Below are positions 46,400 to 55,910 of a stretch of DNA of 64,000 nucleotides, one piece after another. Position 1 is the first letter of the stretch; every line of letters starts with the position of its first letter. A model generated the notes under the pieces. It had not been told where the DNA came from. It searched no databases and was given only the letters and a program-made list of their open reading frames with translations. Source of the stretch: Stichopus chloronotus (Eukaryota > Echinodermata > Holothuroidea > Aspidochirotida > Stichopodidae). The translations under genes and the position numbers were made by a program. The stretch spans positions 2,231,217 to 2,295,216 of the forward strand of contig CM037833.1 in NCBI GenBank assembly GCA_021234535.1, written 5' to 3'.

Positions 46400-47012
46400 T
46401 GTACATACTGTTACAGACACAGTGTTGGCCTATCCATCCCTGTACATACTGTTACAGACACAGTGTTGGCCTATCCATCCCTGTACATACTGTTACAGAC
46501 ACAGTGTTGGCCTATCCATCCCTGTACATACTGTTACAGACACAGTGTTGGCCTACCCATCCCTGTACATACTGTTACAGACACAGTGTTGGCCTACCCA
46601 TCCCTGTACATACTGTTACAGACACAGTGTTGGCCTACCCATCCCTGTACATACTGTTACAGACACAGTGTTGGCCTACCCATCCCTGTACATACTGTTA
46701 CAGACATAGTGTTGGCCTACCCATCCCTGTACATACTGTTACAGACACAGTGTTGGCCTACCCATCCCTGTACATACTGTTACAGACACAGTGTTGGCCT
46801 ACCCATCCCTGTACATACTGTTACAGACACAGTGTTGGCCTACCCATCCCTGTACATACTGTTACAGACACAGTGTTGGCGTACCCATCCCTGTACATAC
46901 TGTTACAGACACAGTGTTGGCCTATCCATCCCTGTACATACTGTTACAGACATAGTGTTGGCCTATCCATCCCTGTACATACTGTTACAGACACAGTGTT
47001 GGCCTATCCATC
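46400..47012. repeat. 41-bp minisatellite, about 15 near-identical copies
   Basis: The unit runs TGTACATACTGTTACAGACA then CAGTGTTGGCCTATCCATCCC, repeating every 41 bp (for example 46,400, 46,441, 46,482). Copies differ mainly at one T/C (CCTATCC or CCTACCC) and rare points. Because 41 is not a multiple of three and the unit has no stop in any forward frame, all three plus-strand frames are open for 119 to 237 codons, each reading the same 41-residue peptide cycle. It lies antisense in a P3H intron and no start, splice or family evidence supports translation. Confidence 0.95.
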
Positions 47013-48005
47013 ACTACTTAGCAACCCCACATATCCAGAGACTTTGCATATGAGTACCATCAAGCTACTTCATACAAAGAGTGATTCTTTATTAATTTGA
47101 CTGGCCTATGAAATTAACCTCAAACATTTTTTGAAACAAACAAACAAGCATAATAAGCCTTTCAGGGAAAAGATCATTACGTTAGTTTTTATTATATCTG
47201 GTACAGTCTGAATTGGAGTGAAACTATACAAAGAAAATACCATCACCTTCATAATGGTGTCCCTATTGTGCAAATTTAACCCATTTTGAAAATGTTTGCT
47301 TGTTTCATAAAACAAAAACAAGGAAATTAACCAATCTTTCTCTGGTTCAAAAATTACATCATCCACAAATAGGCTGAAGAGCAATGGCTCCCATTTAACA
47401 GTAGCAGACAGGAATGTACCTGGGCAGCTCCCCTTTGCAAATTTAAAAGAGACACAGCAGCTACTAGATCGCAAACCCTTAGATAGATTTATCCAATTAA
47501 GGGCATTCAACAATGAACAACTCTCGAAGAATGTCTGAAAACAGGACATGCCCAGATGACCAAAACTTCTAAAGAACCTTCACTGTGGACATGTTGCAAC
47601 AAAATTAGTTAAGGAAGCACAAGAAAAGGAGGTCATATCTTTCTGCTCAACAAAAGATGGAAACACTATCAACACGGTAACAGCTGCGACACTTTTGGTC
47701 TCAATTCAGTTTCAAACACAGTGACAAAAGACATGGAACGAAAAGCAAAACATTGTCATGTATTCAGGAATCCAACCCCCTTCTCCAGTTGTGAATCAGA
47801 CACTCAGGTGTTCTTGTGTTGCTATGGGCTGGAGGTGGGAGCAAAAACTAACGGTTGGCACACTATATTGGATCACTTCAAACTCAAAGACTGTCTAATA
47901 CAGAGAAGTCCAGCATTTGAAATCAGGATTCATCAGCAGTGATGTAACAGATTTCAATCTTGTTTTACTGATGATCGGTGAGTTTGTCCATTCAGTTAGG
48001 CTCAC

Positions 48006-48196
48006 CTCTGACTTATTGTCAAAATCGGCAAACATGAAATTCCCTCCGACGAAGTCATCGTTCAGATAGAGAACCGAGCTGTAGTCTCGCCACGTGAATG
48101 CCGGCTCCTCCTTACGGCATTCCCTCAGTTCGTGGTCGATGACGCAGTTATCGGCGTGGACTGGATGGCTGAGGTCTGACCTGTTAGAAGGTGACC
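48006..48196 (-). CDS. P3H: Prolyl 3-hydroxylase, catalytic-core exon
   Basis: Between acceptor TTGTACCAG and donor AGAG|GTGAGC, 191 bp encode SHPVHADNCVIDHELREC, TWRDYSSVLYLNDDFVGG and FMFADFDNKSE. The HAD motif gives the first iron-binding His and Asp of the 2-oxoglutarate dioxygenase fold, and YLNDDF.GG.F is the family signature. Starting in phase 1 and ending in phase 0, it fits its neighbours on both sides. The reaction is 3-hydroxylation of proline in procollagen chains in the ER. Confidence 0.92.
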
Positions 48197-48856
48197 CTGG
48201 TACAATATAAAATGAAACAAGGTTGAGGGAGGTAATAACTTGACTTATCATATACAAAACATTTAGTAACATTCCATCTCTTCTGGGTATGTTTGACACA
48301 TTGCTCCAAATCTATTGGTGATACTTAATAGCATTTACTGGGAATCCAGTAATCTGACCAGCTTACTTCATTCAACTTAGACAGGAAGTCTGTGGCAAAT
48401 GAATGGTCAACTGGAATACATGAATGTGTTTAACATCACCTGTACAATATATAATCTGAACTGCCAACATTTTGACTGGGAGGGGGGGACATAAATAGAT
48501 CAAAAGTAATAAATCACTTCATCTTTCAGGATTTACTTTTAGATGGTTCTGTGGAACTTCTTGTTTTTTGTGTTTCTTTAACTTTACTGGATGATGTTTT
48601 ACGTATTTGCATTTTTAAATTTGTGAAGCACAGAGAGATCCTTTAAGTGGATTGAAAGGTTACAGTATAATTTAATATTCACAGCATTTCTGGATTATCT
48701 AGTGCTGGTTATTGGAGGATGAATTCGACAAAATTCCTGAAAATGACATTATCAGCGATCTAACGCATACCAGAAAACATTATAACAGCAAAAACAGTTT
48801 TACATCACATGAAAGATAATTACTTTGCTTCTATTACTGGAGTAACTATTGTTTAC

Positions 48857-49007
48857 CTTCCTTCGCCTGCCTGCAGACGAGATGTGTAAATGAAAAGTAA
48901 AGATGTGAAGTAAGACCAAAAAACTTTTGAACAAAGGCTCGGGACCGTTCTGCAAGGTATATGTACATGGCAGGAAAGAACAGTGGAACTCTGGTTTCTG
49001 CTGCAGC
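48857..49007 (-). CDS. P3H: Prolyl 3-hydroxylase exon, before the catalytic core
   Basis: 151 bp between acceptor TTCTTTCAG and donor GAAG|GTAAAC encode AAAETRVPLFFPAMYIYLAE, FVQKFFGLTSHLYFSFTHLV and CRQAKE. This corresponds to the LYFSYSHLVCR segment of vertebrate P3H proteins. Phase 0 start and phase 1 end match both neighbours. Confidence 0.9.
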
Positions 49008-50165
49008 CTGAAAGAAGGAAGGAATGAAAACTGCAGAACTTTTTGGCTAAAATGTGTTCTGGAAAAAATCAACAATCACATTACACTGCTCATTTGACGT
49101 CAAAGTGTTGCAAAATTAACACTTGCCACAAGCTTCCCACGAACCATTGCCTTTGAGTGAGTGATTGTTTTTCCTTTTCTGGTACAAAGAGTACAAAATG
49201 GACGCTGAGAGCAACACTTTTCACTACTTACACAAAAAAAAAGCAACTCAGGAAAGGGAATTGAATCGTACAAACAAGAGACTACGAATCTTTCTCCTGT
49301 CAGTTCAAATCTATGGTATTAACAGATTTAGAAAATATTCCAAGCAAATCTCACATCTGCAGACTGGGTGACAGTACTCAACTGGTTGAAAACTTCCATT
49401 GACTGAAACCTTCCAAGAAGGAATTAGAGCTTTCATGGGAAACTCAGGTACCAAACTGATAATGGTTCCAATGCCTGGTTACTCTAGAGAGTGAGCAACC
49501 ACAATTCTTTAGTTCAATATTGTATATCATCCTGTCATATCAAATATATTATAATCGATAATTTCATGAAACCCAGAGGTTCCAGTTTGTGTTTCAGGTT
49601 TGGCTTGAAATTGAAATAAAATTATCATTTCATGACATACCCCACACGATGTCTCCTTTATTGCTCTGAACGTTGTTAAACAATTAAGAACCCCAACAGG
49701 TACTATTTCCAAACTCAGGCACGACAGAAAAGACGATGAGGAATATTTCCTAACATTTCCACTCAGTCCTCTCTGATATCCTTAAACGATTTTCAGCCAC
49801 AAAGTCGTGTGGCTTGGCTTTGACCTGCACCTCTCCATTATGGGCCAGTTTGATTAATCTATTGCATTCTGTACCTCACCATGTAACCCCAACCCAAAGT
49901 GTACCACATGCTGTTGTTCACCTACTTCCTACAGCAAAACTTCCCTCCCAACAATATCCCTGGAAAGTGTAATCTGTTGGTGACATTATCATGAGCTCTG
50001 TTTGGTGAAGGAAAACAAAATTGAAATGTTTCTTGAGGAATTGCCTCAACGTACTTTGTAACACAGAGCAACGTTCTACTGTACGTCTCTACTACGTGCA
50101 TCCACACATGCGCCTACCATCTACAATAAAACTTCAATGCCAATGATTGTAAATCAATGACTTAC

Positions 50166-50261
50166 AGCGACAGCATCCTTGACGGTAATGCCTTCAAATT
50201 TCTCATGTTTTGACAACGGTTGAGTTCTCCCCTTGTATCCATCCCCATAGACAGCTTCCTC
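50166..50261 (-). CDS. P3H: Prolyl 3-hydroxylase exon, GDGY segment
   Basis: A 96-bp exon (32 codons, phase 0 to 0) between acceptor TATCAACAG and donor GTCGCT|GTAAG. It encodes VYGDGYKGRTQPLS and HEKFEGITVKDA, matching the GDGYRG...P.EKF.G.TV segment of the family. Polypyrimidine and A-rich sequence precedes it. Confidence 0.9.
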
Positions 50262-50539
50262 CTGTTGATAAAAAAAAAGAAATTCAAATTACTTTCCATC
50301 TCAAAGTCAAGCAATCGCTGAATTTGAGCCATTTTCAAATTACTTCTTACTTGATGCTGATGTCCAAGTTGCAGCATTGCAAACACACCTACCAATAATG
50401 CCAATATTAACAGATAATGCCAATAAAGTGTATGGCCCACTTCAGGAAAACACAAAAAAGGCACCACATGCATTTAAGTTGCCAGTCTAGTCTACCAACT
50501 GAGCAACCTTCCTCCTCCCCTCCCCTCCCCTTCCATATC

Positions 50540-50630
50540 ACCCCCTCCAAATATTAAGCCAGATCAGTCCATTACTTACACTGACTAGCTACAGTACATT
50601 AGTGTCTGACCCACCACTACATCTGCCCTA
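50540..50630 (-). repeat. Duplicated exon-intron boundary (decayed copy of the 50,727 donor region)
   Basis: Read on the minus strand, GTCAGACACTAATG, CTAGTCAG(T)GTAAGTAATG and GGGTGATATGGAAG here match CCAGACGCTAATGCAGCTAG, TCAGCGTAAGTAATG and GGTGATATGGAAGAGG at 50,658-50,755. So a segment spanning the end of the exon and the start of the intron was duplicated about 160 bp downstream. It may offer a decoy splice donor. Confidence 0.65.
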
Positions 50631-50726
50631 CCACTCCCACACAACTAAACTATCTCATCATCCCCCAACCCTCCTCTTCCATATCACCACCTGCATCACA
50701 TCAAGGGAGACCATTTCATTACTTAC

Positions 50727-51358
50727 GCTGACTAGCTGCATTAGCGTCTGGCACTCATCTTCATCGGCCATTCCATCCACCGCCACCCTCTCTCTACCCT
50801 TCAGGGCGTCGGGATCCCTGTGCAGTGTGATGCCGGCCAGTGACGGGTACGGGACTCTGCTTATCTCACTGGCCATCTGCTTCGTGAGGTCAAAGGTCAT
50901 GGAAGGTTTATACAACAATTTCAAGTCCTCTCTGTAATAGTCCCTCCTGCTTGGACCTCTCGGTAACTTCGGCTCCTGCAGTTTGGCCATCCTCTCCTTG
51001 TAACGTCTGGCCACCACCGCCGTCTTATCCTCATCTGCAATGGTCCTAAAAATCTCATAAAACGGAGTTTGGTCATGATTTTTCTTTTCCGCTGTGGGTT
51101 CCTCCTTCTGTTCCCTCTCTTTCTTTCTCAGAGTGACATCCGGCCTCTCTGGTTCAAAGTAATCATCGTCCTCCAGTTCTTCATCCTCAGCATCGTAATC
51201 GTAGTAATAATCTTCGTCCAGTCTCCCGTAATCGTATCCTTCATCCTCTTCTGGTTCTTCGTCGTAGTCCGGGTAATCGTAAACCTCAAATTCTTCCTCC
51301 TCTTCATCCACGGCTACTGTTTCCTCTTCAACTGCTCCGGGAATGATTTCCCCCGTAT
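50727..51358 (-). CDS. P3H: Prolyl 3-hydroxylase exon, acidic spacer and start of the dioxygenase part
   Basis: 632 bp between acceptor TTTTTGAAAG and donor CAGC|GTAAGT. The first 85 codons are an Asp/Glu/Tyr-rich spacer (EEEEEFEVYDYPDYDEEPEE, then YYYDYDAEDEE). Then come FYEIFRTI, LLYKPSMTFDL, GITLHRDPDAL and VAVDGMADEDECQTLMQL, matching the GISL....L.G.QR...DG.....ECQ.L segment of vertebrate P3H. The acidic Tyr-rich block is longer than in the vertebrate proteins I know, and could bind calcium or basic partners (inference). Ends in phase 0. The coding strand at 50,899-50,887 happens to carry a DR1-type motif. Confidence 0.85.
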
Positions 51359-52208
51359 CTTTCAAAAACAGAGGAAAAGAATTTATAGTATTGTTTACCA
51401 CACATTTCTCAAATTCATAGCTTTCATTGTATGAATTAAGATTCCTATCCTATTTTATTCTCCTTCACCAGCACTTCACCATTTTTAGACATTTACATCT
51501 TACGACCCTACCTCTGTGGATCTTCATACGTTCTTTTATCTGCATGTCATGCTTCAACTCTCATGATGGTATAGATATTCAAATAAAACATTATCAACTC
51601 TCAAAATTTTACTTTCATAAAGCCATTGGAAGCTTAGTGACAGAAACTAGGCCATTCTGGAAACCTTTGGCACCCACAGTAAAAGATGTCACGATGCAAC
51701 TGGACGATGTAACTTGTTTACTTAAGCAATGCTTTGCAAAGATGAGGATTTTGCCACAAGATTTTACAAGTTCTGTCGGCAACAATACTATGTAGTTCCC
51801 ATTAGATCTCTAAAGTAATTGAAGCTCAGAAATAGTTCAACTGAAAATGATTTGTGATTGCGTCATACACATTTATGTATTGGCAGATCATACAGTAGTC
51901 GTGGAAACAGGGAGAGAGGAACAGAAAAATTTTCTGTCCAAGATGCAGAGTGGGGGGGGGGCAAATCAAGGTGTGTTCAGCCTCCAATATTTGTCAAGTT
52001 TTCAAAGAATAAATGAAAGAGGATACATTCATTACCATTCTTGTACCATCTCAACCCCTCTGCATGTTTTATCATTTTTTCACAGGCTGATTTTGTCTGA
52101 ATAACTGCAGTCATGAGATCCCAATCACAGGAGGCTGGGCGCATTTATCTTTAAAAAAAAAAACACCTGCGAAGTGTCATTTATGGGGACCAGGGGGAGC
52201 AGTATTTT

Positions 52209-52307
52209 GCAGATGTTTATTGTTGAGACTGAATGGTTTAACAATGATGAAAGCTATTTTTTGTATGCCATATGTTGGTATATTCTAAATGCCCTATTTC
52301 CCTTTAA
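52209..52307. mobile_element. TTAA MITE, truncated copy
   Basis: It shares AGATGTTTATT, GA.TGAATGGTTTAACAATG, GTTGGT.TATTCTAAA and GCCCTATTTCCCTTTAA with the right part of 37,290-37,684, ending at TTAA (52,304-52,307). The left half is missing. Confidence 0.7.
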
Positions 52308-52937
52308 CTATAATGCATAGTACATAAGGTGTGTATTAGGTATGTTTATGAACTATACAGAATTCCCAGTTATTTGACTAAGATTTGACGAAGAGCACTT
52401 ACACATTCAAAACACCCTTAATACCACAGCTTTTATGCCTGGATACTAAATAGCAAGGCAATACAATCATTCAAAGTACCCAGGTCAGAGCTGACCTAGT
52501 TCCCTACTTGACTACAGTATTTCAGTGTTGTATTATTGTTTCTGTTCTTCCGAATCTTTGACAGCAATTTCTTTAGCAGTTATCAAAAAAAAGAAAATAA
52601 CAAAATCACAAACAGAAAATGTTGCTGGAACAAACGAACAAATTTTGAGTTAGCTGTCAAACTTACCATCCAGTCCCACAGTTTAACCAACTGGATGCAT
52701 TAATTTAAAGATAAATTCATGACAGTCATTTCCCATTCGCTACTTTTTAACACAAATTTTAGCAGAGTTTATCCAGGAGCAAATAGGACCATCTACAGTG
52801 GGGCCTTGTTGTGCGACTATCCCATTGTTGATAACTTATCCAAGTATGCGCTACTGTCAAGCAATGAGGATATCTTGAACATTTTCACCAGTCAGCAGAT
52901 CGCTGGCGATGCTTCAACAACAACCAAAGTCAGGTAC

Positions 52938-53265
52938 TGTAAAGAAGGTATTTATGTGTATTGTTGATTGAATTTATTTGTATTATCTTGAGCTATGTTG
53001 TCAGCTGTTGATTTGTGTTGATTTCTGTTCCACCTGTGTTGGAGCATGCTTGTATCTTGTTGTGTTAAAGTTTGTATTTGTTATGTTAATGAGTTATGCT
53101 GTCTTGGTTAAGTGGTAAGCTGCACTTCGTATTTCATTGAGTTTGGGTTTGGTCGGCGACTGGAGAGACATGTTAAATAAATGTATTCCTTCTGAACATA
53201 TAGTTATACATTGTCGCATTTATCCTGTCTTCAAATTTCCCGAGACCAACTCGGCGCCCATTACA
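52938..53265 (+). mobile_element. Probable solo LTR (Gypsy-like ends)
   Basis: 328 bp starting TGTAAAG and ending CATTACA, the inverted TG...CA ends of many LTRs. It is flanked on both sides by GTAC (52,934-52,937 and 53,266-53,269) as a target duplication. An AATAAA lies near 53,176. Just before the end is TCGGCGCCCA, as seen in Gypsy-type LTR ends. No internal region is attached. A MITE with 12-bp inverted ends is the alternative. Confidence 0.55.
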
Positions 53266-53456
53266 GTACCTGTACCAAACTAATCAACTGCAGTAAAGAA
53301 TGAAAATCTTTCCTCCTCTTTCCTTGGCAAGGGGCAGGTCAATGACATCCCCCTTAATAGCTAATGGGCATTTCCTCTAGTGATGCAACAATGAAAAAAT
53401 CTCTCTCAACAGATCAGACTTCACAGTTTGCACAATAGTGACAGAATTTCACTAAC

Positions 53457-53661
53457 TTTTCTCATCTTGACCAAGTTCAAAGAGAGATCCATCATCTCCT
53501 CTCTTCTGTCTCCTCACCAAGTCCTCATCCTCCTTCACATTTTCTTCATCATCTTCATCATCTTCATCCATTATCTTGAACTTCACGCCTTCCTTCAGAT
53601 GCACCTCAGACGGATCGATCGGTGCTGCCTCGCCGTAGTCACCCTCACTGACTTCCTCGTC
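53457..53661 (-). CDS. P3H: Prolyl 3-hydroxylase exon, acidic linker (most upstream exon placed)
   Basis: Acceptor CTTTCATGTAG precedes 53,661. The only open frame reads DEEVSEGDYGEAAPIDPSEV, KEGVKFKIMDED, then a run of Asp/Glu and FELGQDEK. The donor AAAA|GTTAGT at 53,457 is phase 1, as needed by the acceptor at 51,359, which supports the join. The sequence is acidic and low in complexity, so homology is weak, and assignment rests on strand, phase and the matching acidic character of the next exon. The N-terminal TPR-like exons of the family were not found upstream in the window. Confidence 0.6.
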
Positions 53662-53699
53662 CTACATGAAAGCAAAGAAGAAGCAAGGTAGCAATGAAA

Positions 53700-54380
53700 G
53701 GAAACTACCAGAAATTCAAACAAACATAAAAAAAAAAGGGTAAAAGCAACATCAATATGAGAAATATAAAAAAACAAATACAGATTATCAGATTCTAAAA
53801 GATATGTGACCCTCTCCATTCACAAGCAAAACTTACCTCACCTCCACAACAAACTTTGAGAACGATATTAATAAATTTAAATTATGACTTTAATATCACA
53901 ACCTCACAATTCCAGTCATGGAATTTGGTGTTTGAAGTTTGCTTCACATCAGGAATTATTTCTGACTTAATGCATTTAACATACAGTGCTGTATACATCA
54001 GTATTACATCACTATATATGATATCAGAAGCTAAAGAGCTAATATGTACAAATGGCTAAATATTTTTAAAGATGAAACTTTATTTCTGTCCACTGTGGAA
54101 TTAACAAATGTTACATTTCTCAACAGATTACAAAACCAAAACAGTCTAGTCAAAGACCCAGACGATGTTGTCCCCTTTGCTTGAAGACTTAAAGGGGGTC
54201 CTATTGGTCAAGACACATAAAAACAGTGCATAACGATGGTGTGTGTTTACAGGCAGCACTCAAGAGGCCAAACGCAGAACAACACTAACATGAAGAAGAA
54301 AGGACTCCACATACTGAACAAGGATGAAATCATGACAGGATATGACTTTTCCCGTGTGAGAAAAGGAGTTTTTTAAGTGC
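53700..54380. other. Non-coding stretch upstream of the last placed P3H exon
   Basis: Only short frames, nothing recognisable. Presumably part of a long intron. Confidence 0.4.
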
Positions 54381-54389
54381 ACTAATTTG

Positions 54390-55582
54390 CAGCACCTGCA
54401 AAGGTGCATAAAGTAAAGGAAATTTCAGGAAACATGGACAAAAATGTGCTCATGAGAAAATCTTTTACACAAGGTATCCTTCCATATGTACTTTGTGCTA
54501 GGGAAGATGACACTGCAGACTTCACCATCCAGGTTTTATCAACGACTAGTGATGATGATATTGGGCATGTCTGTAAAGCTGATTCCAGCATTGTAACTGT
54601 TGGCAAGTTCCTTTGGATGGAGAAAAAGGAACAAAAATGATGAGCTTATCGAATGCCGGAAGACAGTCTCTAAAGCAATGAGGCAATTAGGAGCCATTTT
54701 GTTGAGATTTACTCAAGAGCTGAAACTCAGTGGTAAAGACTGTGATCAAACAACAGCTGCAGATACGTTTTAAAGACAAAACTTCCTCGAACTGGAGTCA
54801 AGTATAATCCATGTCACCTCCTCAGAAGATAACAACATGAAATATGGACTGAAGAATGCAAATAAAGTACATGATCAAGAAGGCTGCTAACATGGTAAAA
54901 TCAAATTTTTTGATCATGGGAGAAGATTGCCTTGCAGAAGAGATAACATGGTTCATTGAAGTGTTTGATATGAGGAAGCAAGGGATCTTCAGTGATGCAG
55001 GGTATCAATTGCAGAAGAATGGTTTCTAAGGAAACCAATGCAACAACCATTGGACAGTGACATCACAAAAGTGAAGAACCATATAATTAATGAAATACAA
55101 GAAATGACAAGCAGGCTCTCTGATTGTCGGAACTCCTCAAAGGTTTCATCCCTTCGTGATCTGGTTGTTACAAGGTTAACATTAATGCCAGAAGAGGTGG
55201 GGAGCCTTGCCGACTATCTCTATCTGGGCGGGAGGATGCTGAAGCTGGTTCCTGGATTCATTTAGAAGATGCGCAGTATCTGCTAAATACAACCAAAATA
55301 GCTTTCCAATCTGGAAAGGGAAATACCAGGCGTGTGTCTGTTTTAATATCAGAAGATACTGCAGATGCGATGACAGCAGTGGCAAATACAAGAATCCTAG
55401 TGGATTCTGGGGTGAATCCCCCACCTTCAACACATACTGTGTTTGCCTATACCCAGGATTCCTTAGACCATCCAAGTGGCCGGCATTGGGTCAACAGAGG
55501 AGCAAAAGTTGACCCCTCAAATCAAACATTTACAACAAAAGACTTACAGCTTCTGACAACACTTGAAATGCAACTTGGGTGA
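54390..55582 (+). pseudogene. Degenerate tyrosine-recombinase-like gene remnant ('NARRGGEP' family)
   Basis: An intronless, frameshifted relic. Pieces in order: KVKEISGNMDKNVLMRKSF with SFTQGILPYVLCAREDDTAD (54,404-54,640), a decayed stretch with AMRQLGAILLRFTQEL and MKYGLKNA-like sequence, HIINEIQEMTSRLSD and LRDLVVTRLTL (55,038-55,190), then after a frameshift NARRGGEPCRLSL at 55,184-55,222. The end is VSVLISEDTADAMTAV, SLDHPSGRHWVN (55,334-55,582). Proteins with this layout are abundant, uncharacterised and often multicopy in marine invertebrates. NARRGGEP resembles the first catalytic-Arg box of tyrosine recombinases (Crypton-like), but the later HxxR and Tyr boxes are missing here. Probably a mobile-element relic in an intron. 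Confidence 0.6.
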
Positions 55583-55734
55583 CATTAAAAACTGAACACA
55601 TTAAGACTTCTTTACTGACAAACACCAAATCTACTGTAAGGTTTGAAAGTGAATGACCAGGTTTTCTCTAGGCAATGTGCACTAGTTGTGTGTCCAAGTC
55701 TATGAAATAAGCCTCAGTAAGACCATTGAAAACT

Positions 55735-55910
55735 GCCTTGTGCAACAGGCATGTACTGCATGGCACATAAGGTGGCAAGGCCACTGAAAGCTACTGCACC
55801 TCTAGGAACAGGTACTGGTTGTAAAGTGCATGGTGCATATGGTGGCAAGGCCAGTGTTCAGCTACCTTCACATGCAGGCACTGGTTGTATAGTGCATGGT
55901 GCAGTAGGTT
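55735..55910. repeat. Short tandem repeat, about 75-bp unit, two to three copies
   Basis: GTGGCAAGGCCA, AGGxACTGGTTGTA and AGTGCATGGTGCA recur in order at about 55,770-55,835 and 55,851-55,905, with a weaker first copy near 55,740. Confidence 0.65.

Larger units (their letters stand above)
44893..48005 (-). other. Last intron of the prolyl 3-hydroxylase gene
   Basis: 3.1 kb between donor AGAG|GTGAGC and acceptor CCATTAG. It contains the TTGATTATTCA-type simple repeat (46,205-46,380) and the 41-bp minisatellite (46,400-47,012). Frames at 45,183-45,602 and 47,106-47,549 (minus) show no recognisable domains. Confidence 0.75.
51359..53456 (-). other. Intron of the prolyl 3-hydroxylase gene, with transposon fragments
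   Basis: 2.1 kb bounded by matching phase-1 sites. It holds a TTAA-MITE fragment (52,209-52,307), a solo LTR (52,938-53,265) and a G-tract at 51,951. The open frames at 51,427-51,795 and 52,719-52,967 on the other strand are without motifs. Confidence 0.65.

Noticed and set aside
46379..47100. Overlapping ORFs of up to 237 codons rich in Cys and Tyr
   Set aside because: They are the three reading frames of a 41-bp minisatellite without stops; the peptides are cyclic copies of one another and there is no start or splice evidence.
50602..51434. Plus-strand ORFs opposite the acidic exon
   Set aside because: Shadow frames of the P3H exon, whose strand is shown by homology and splice phases.
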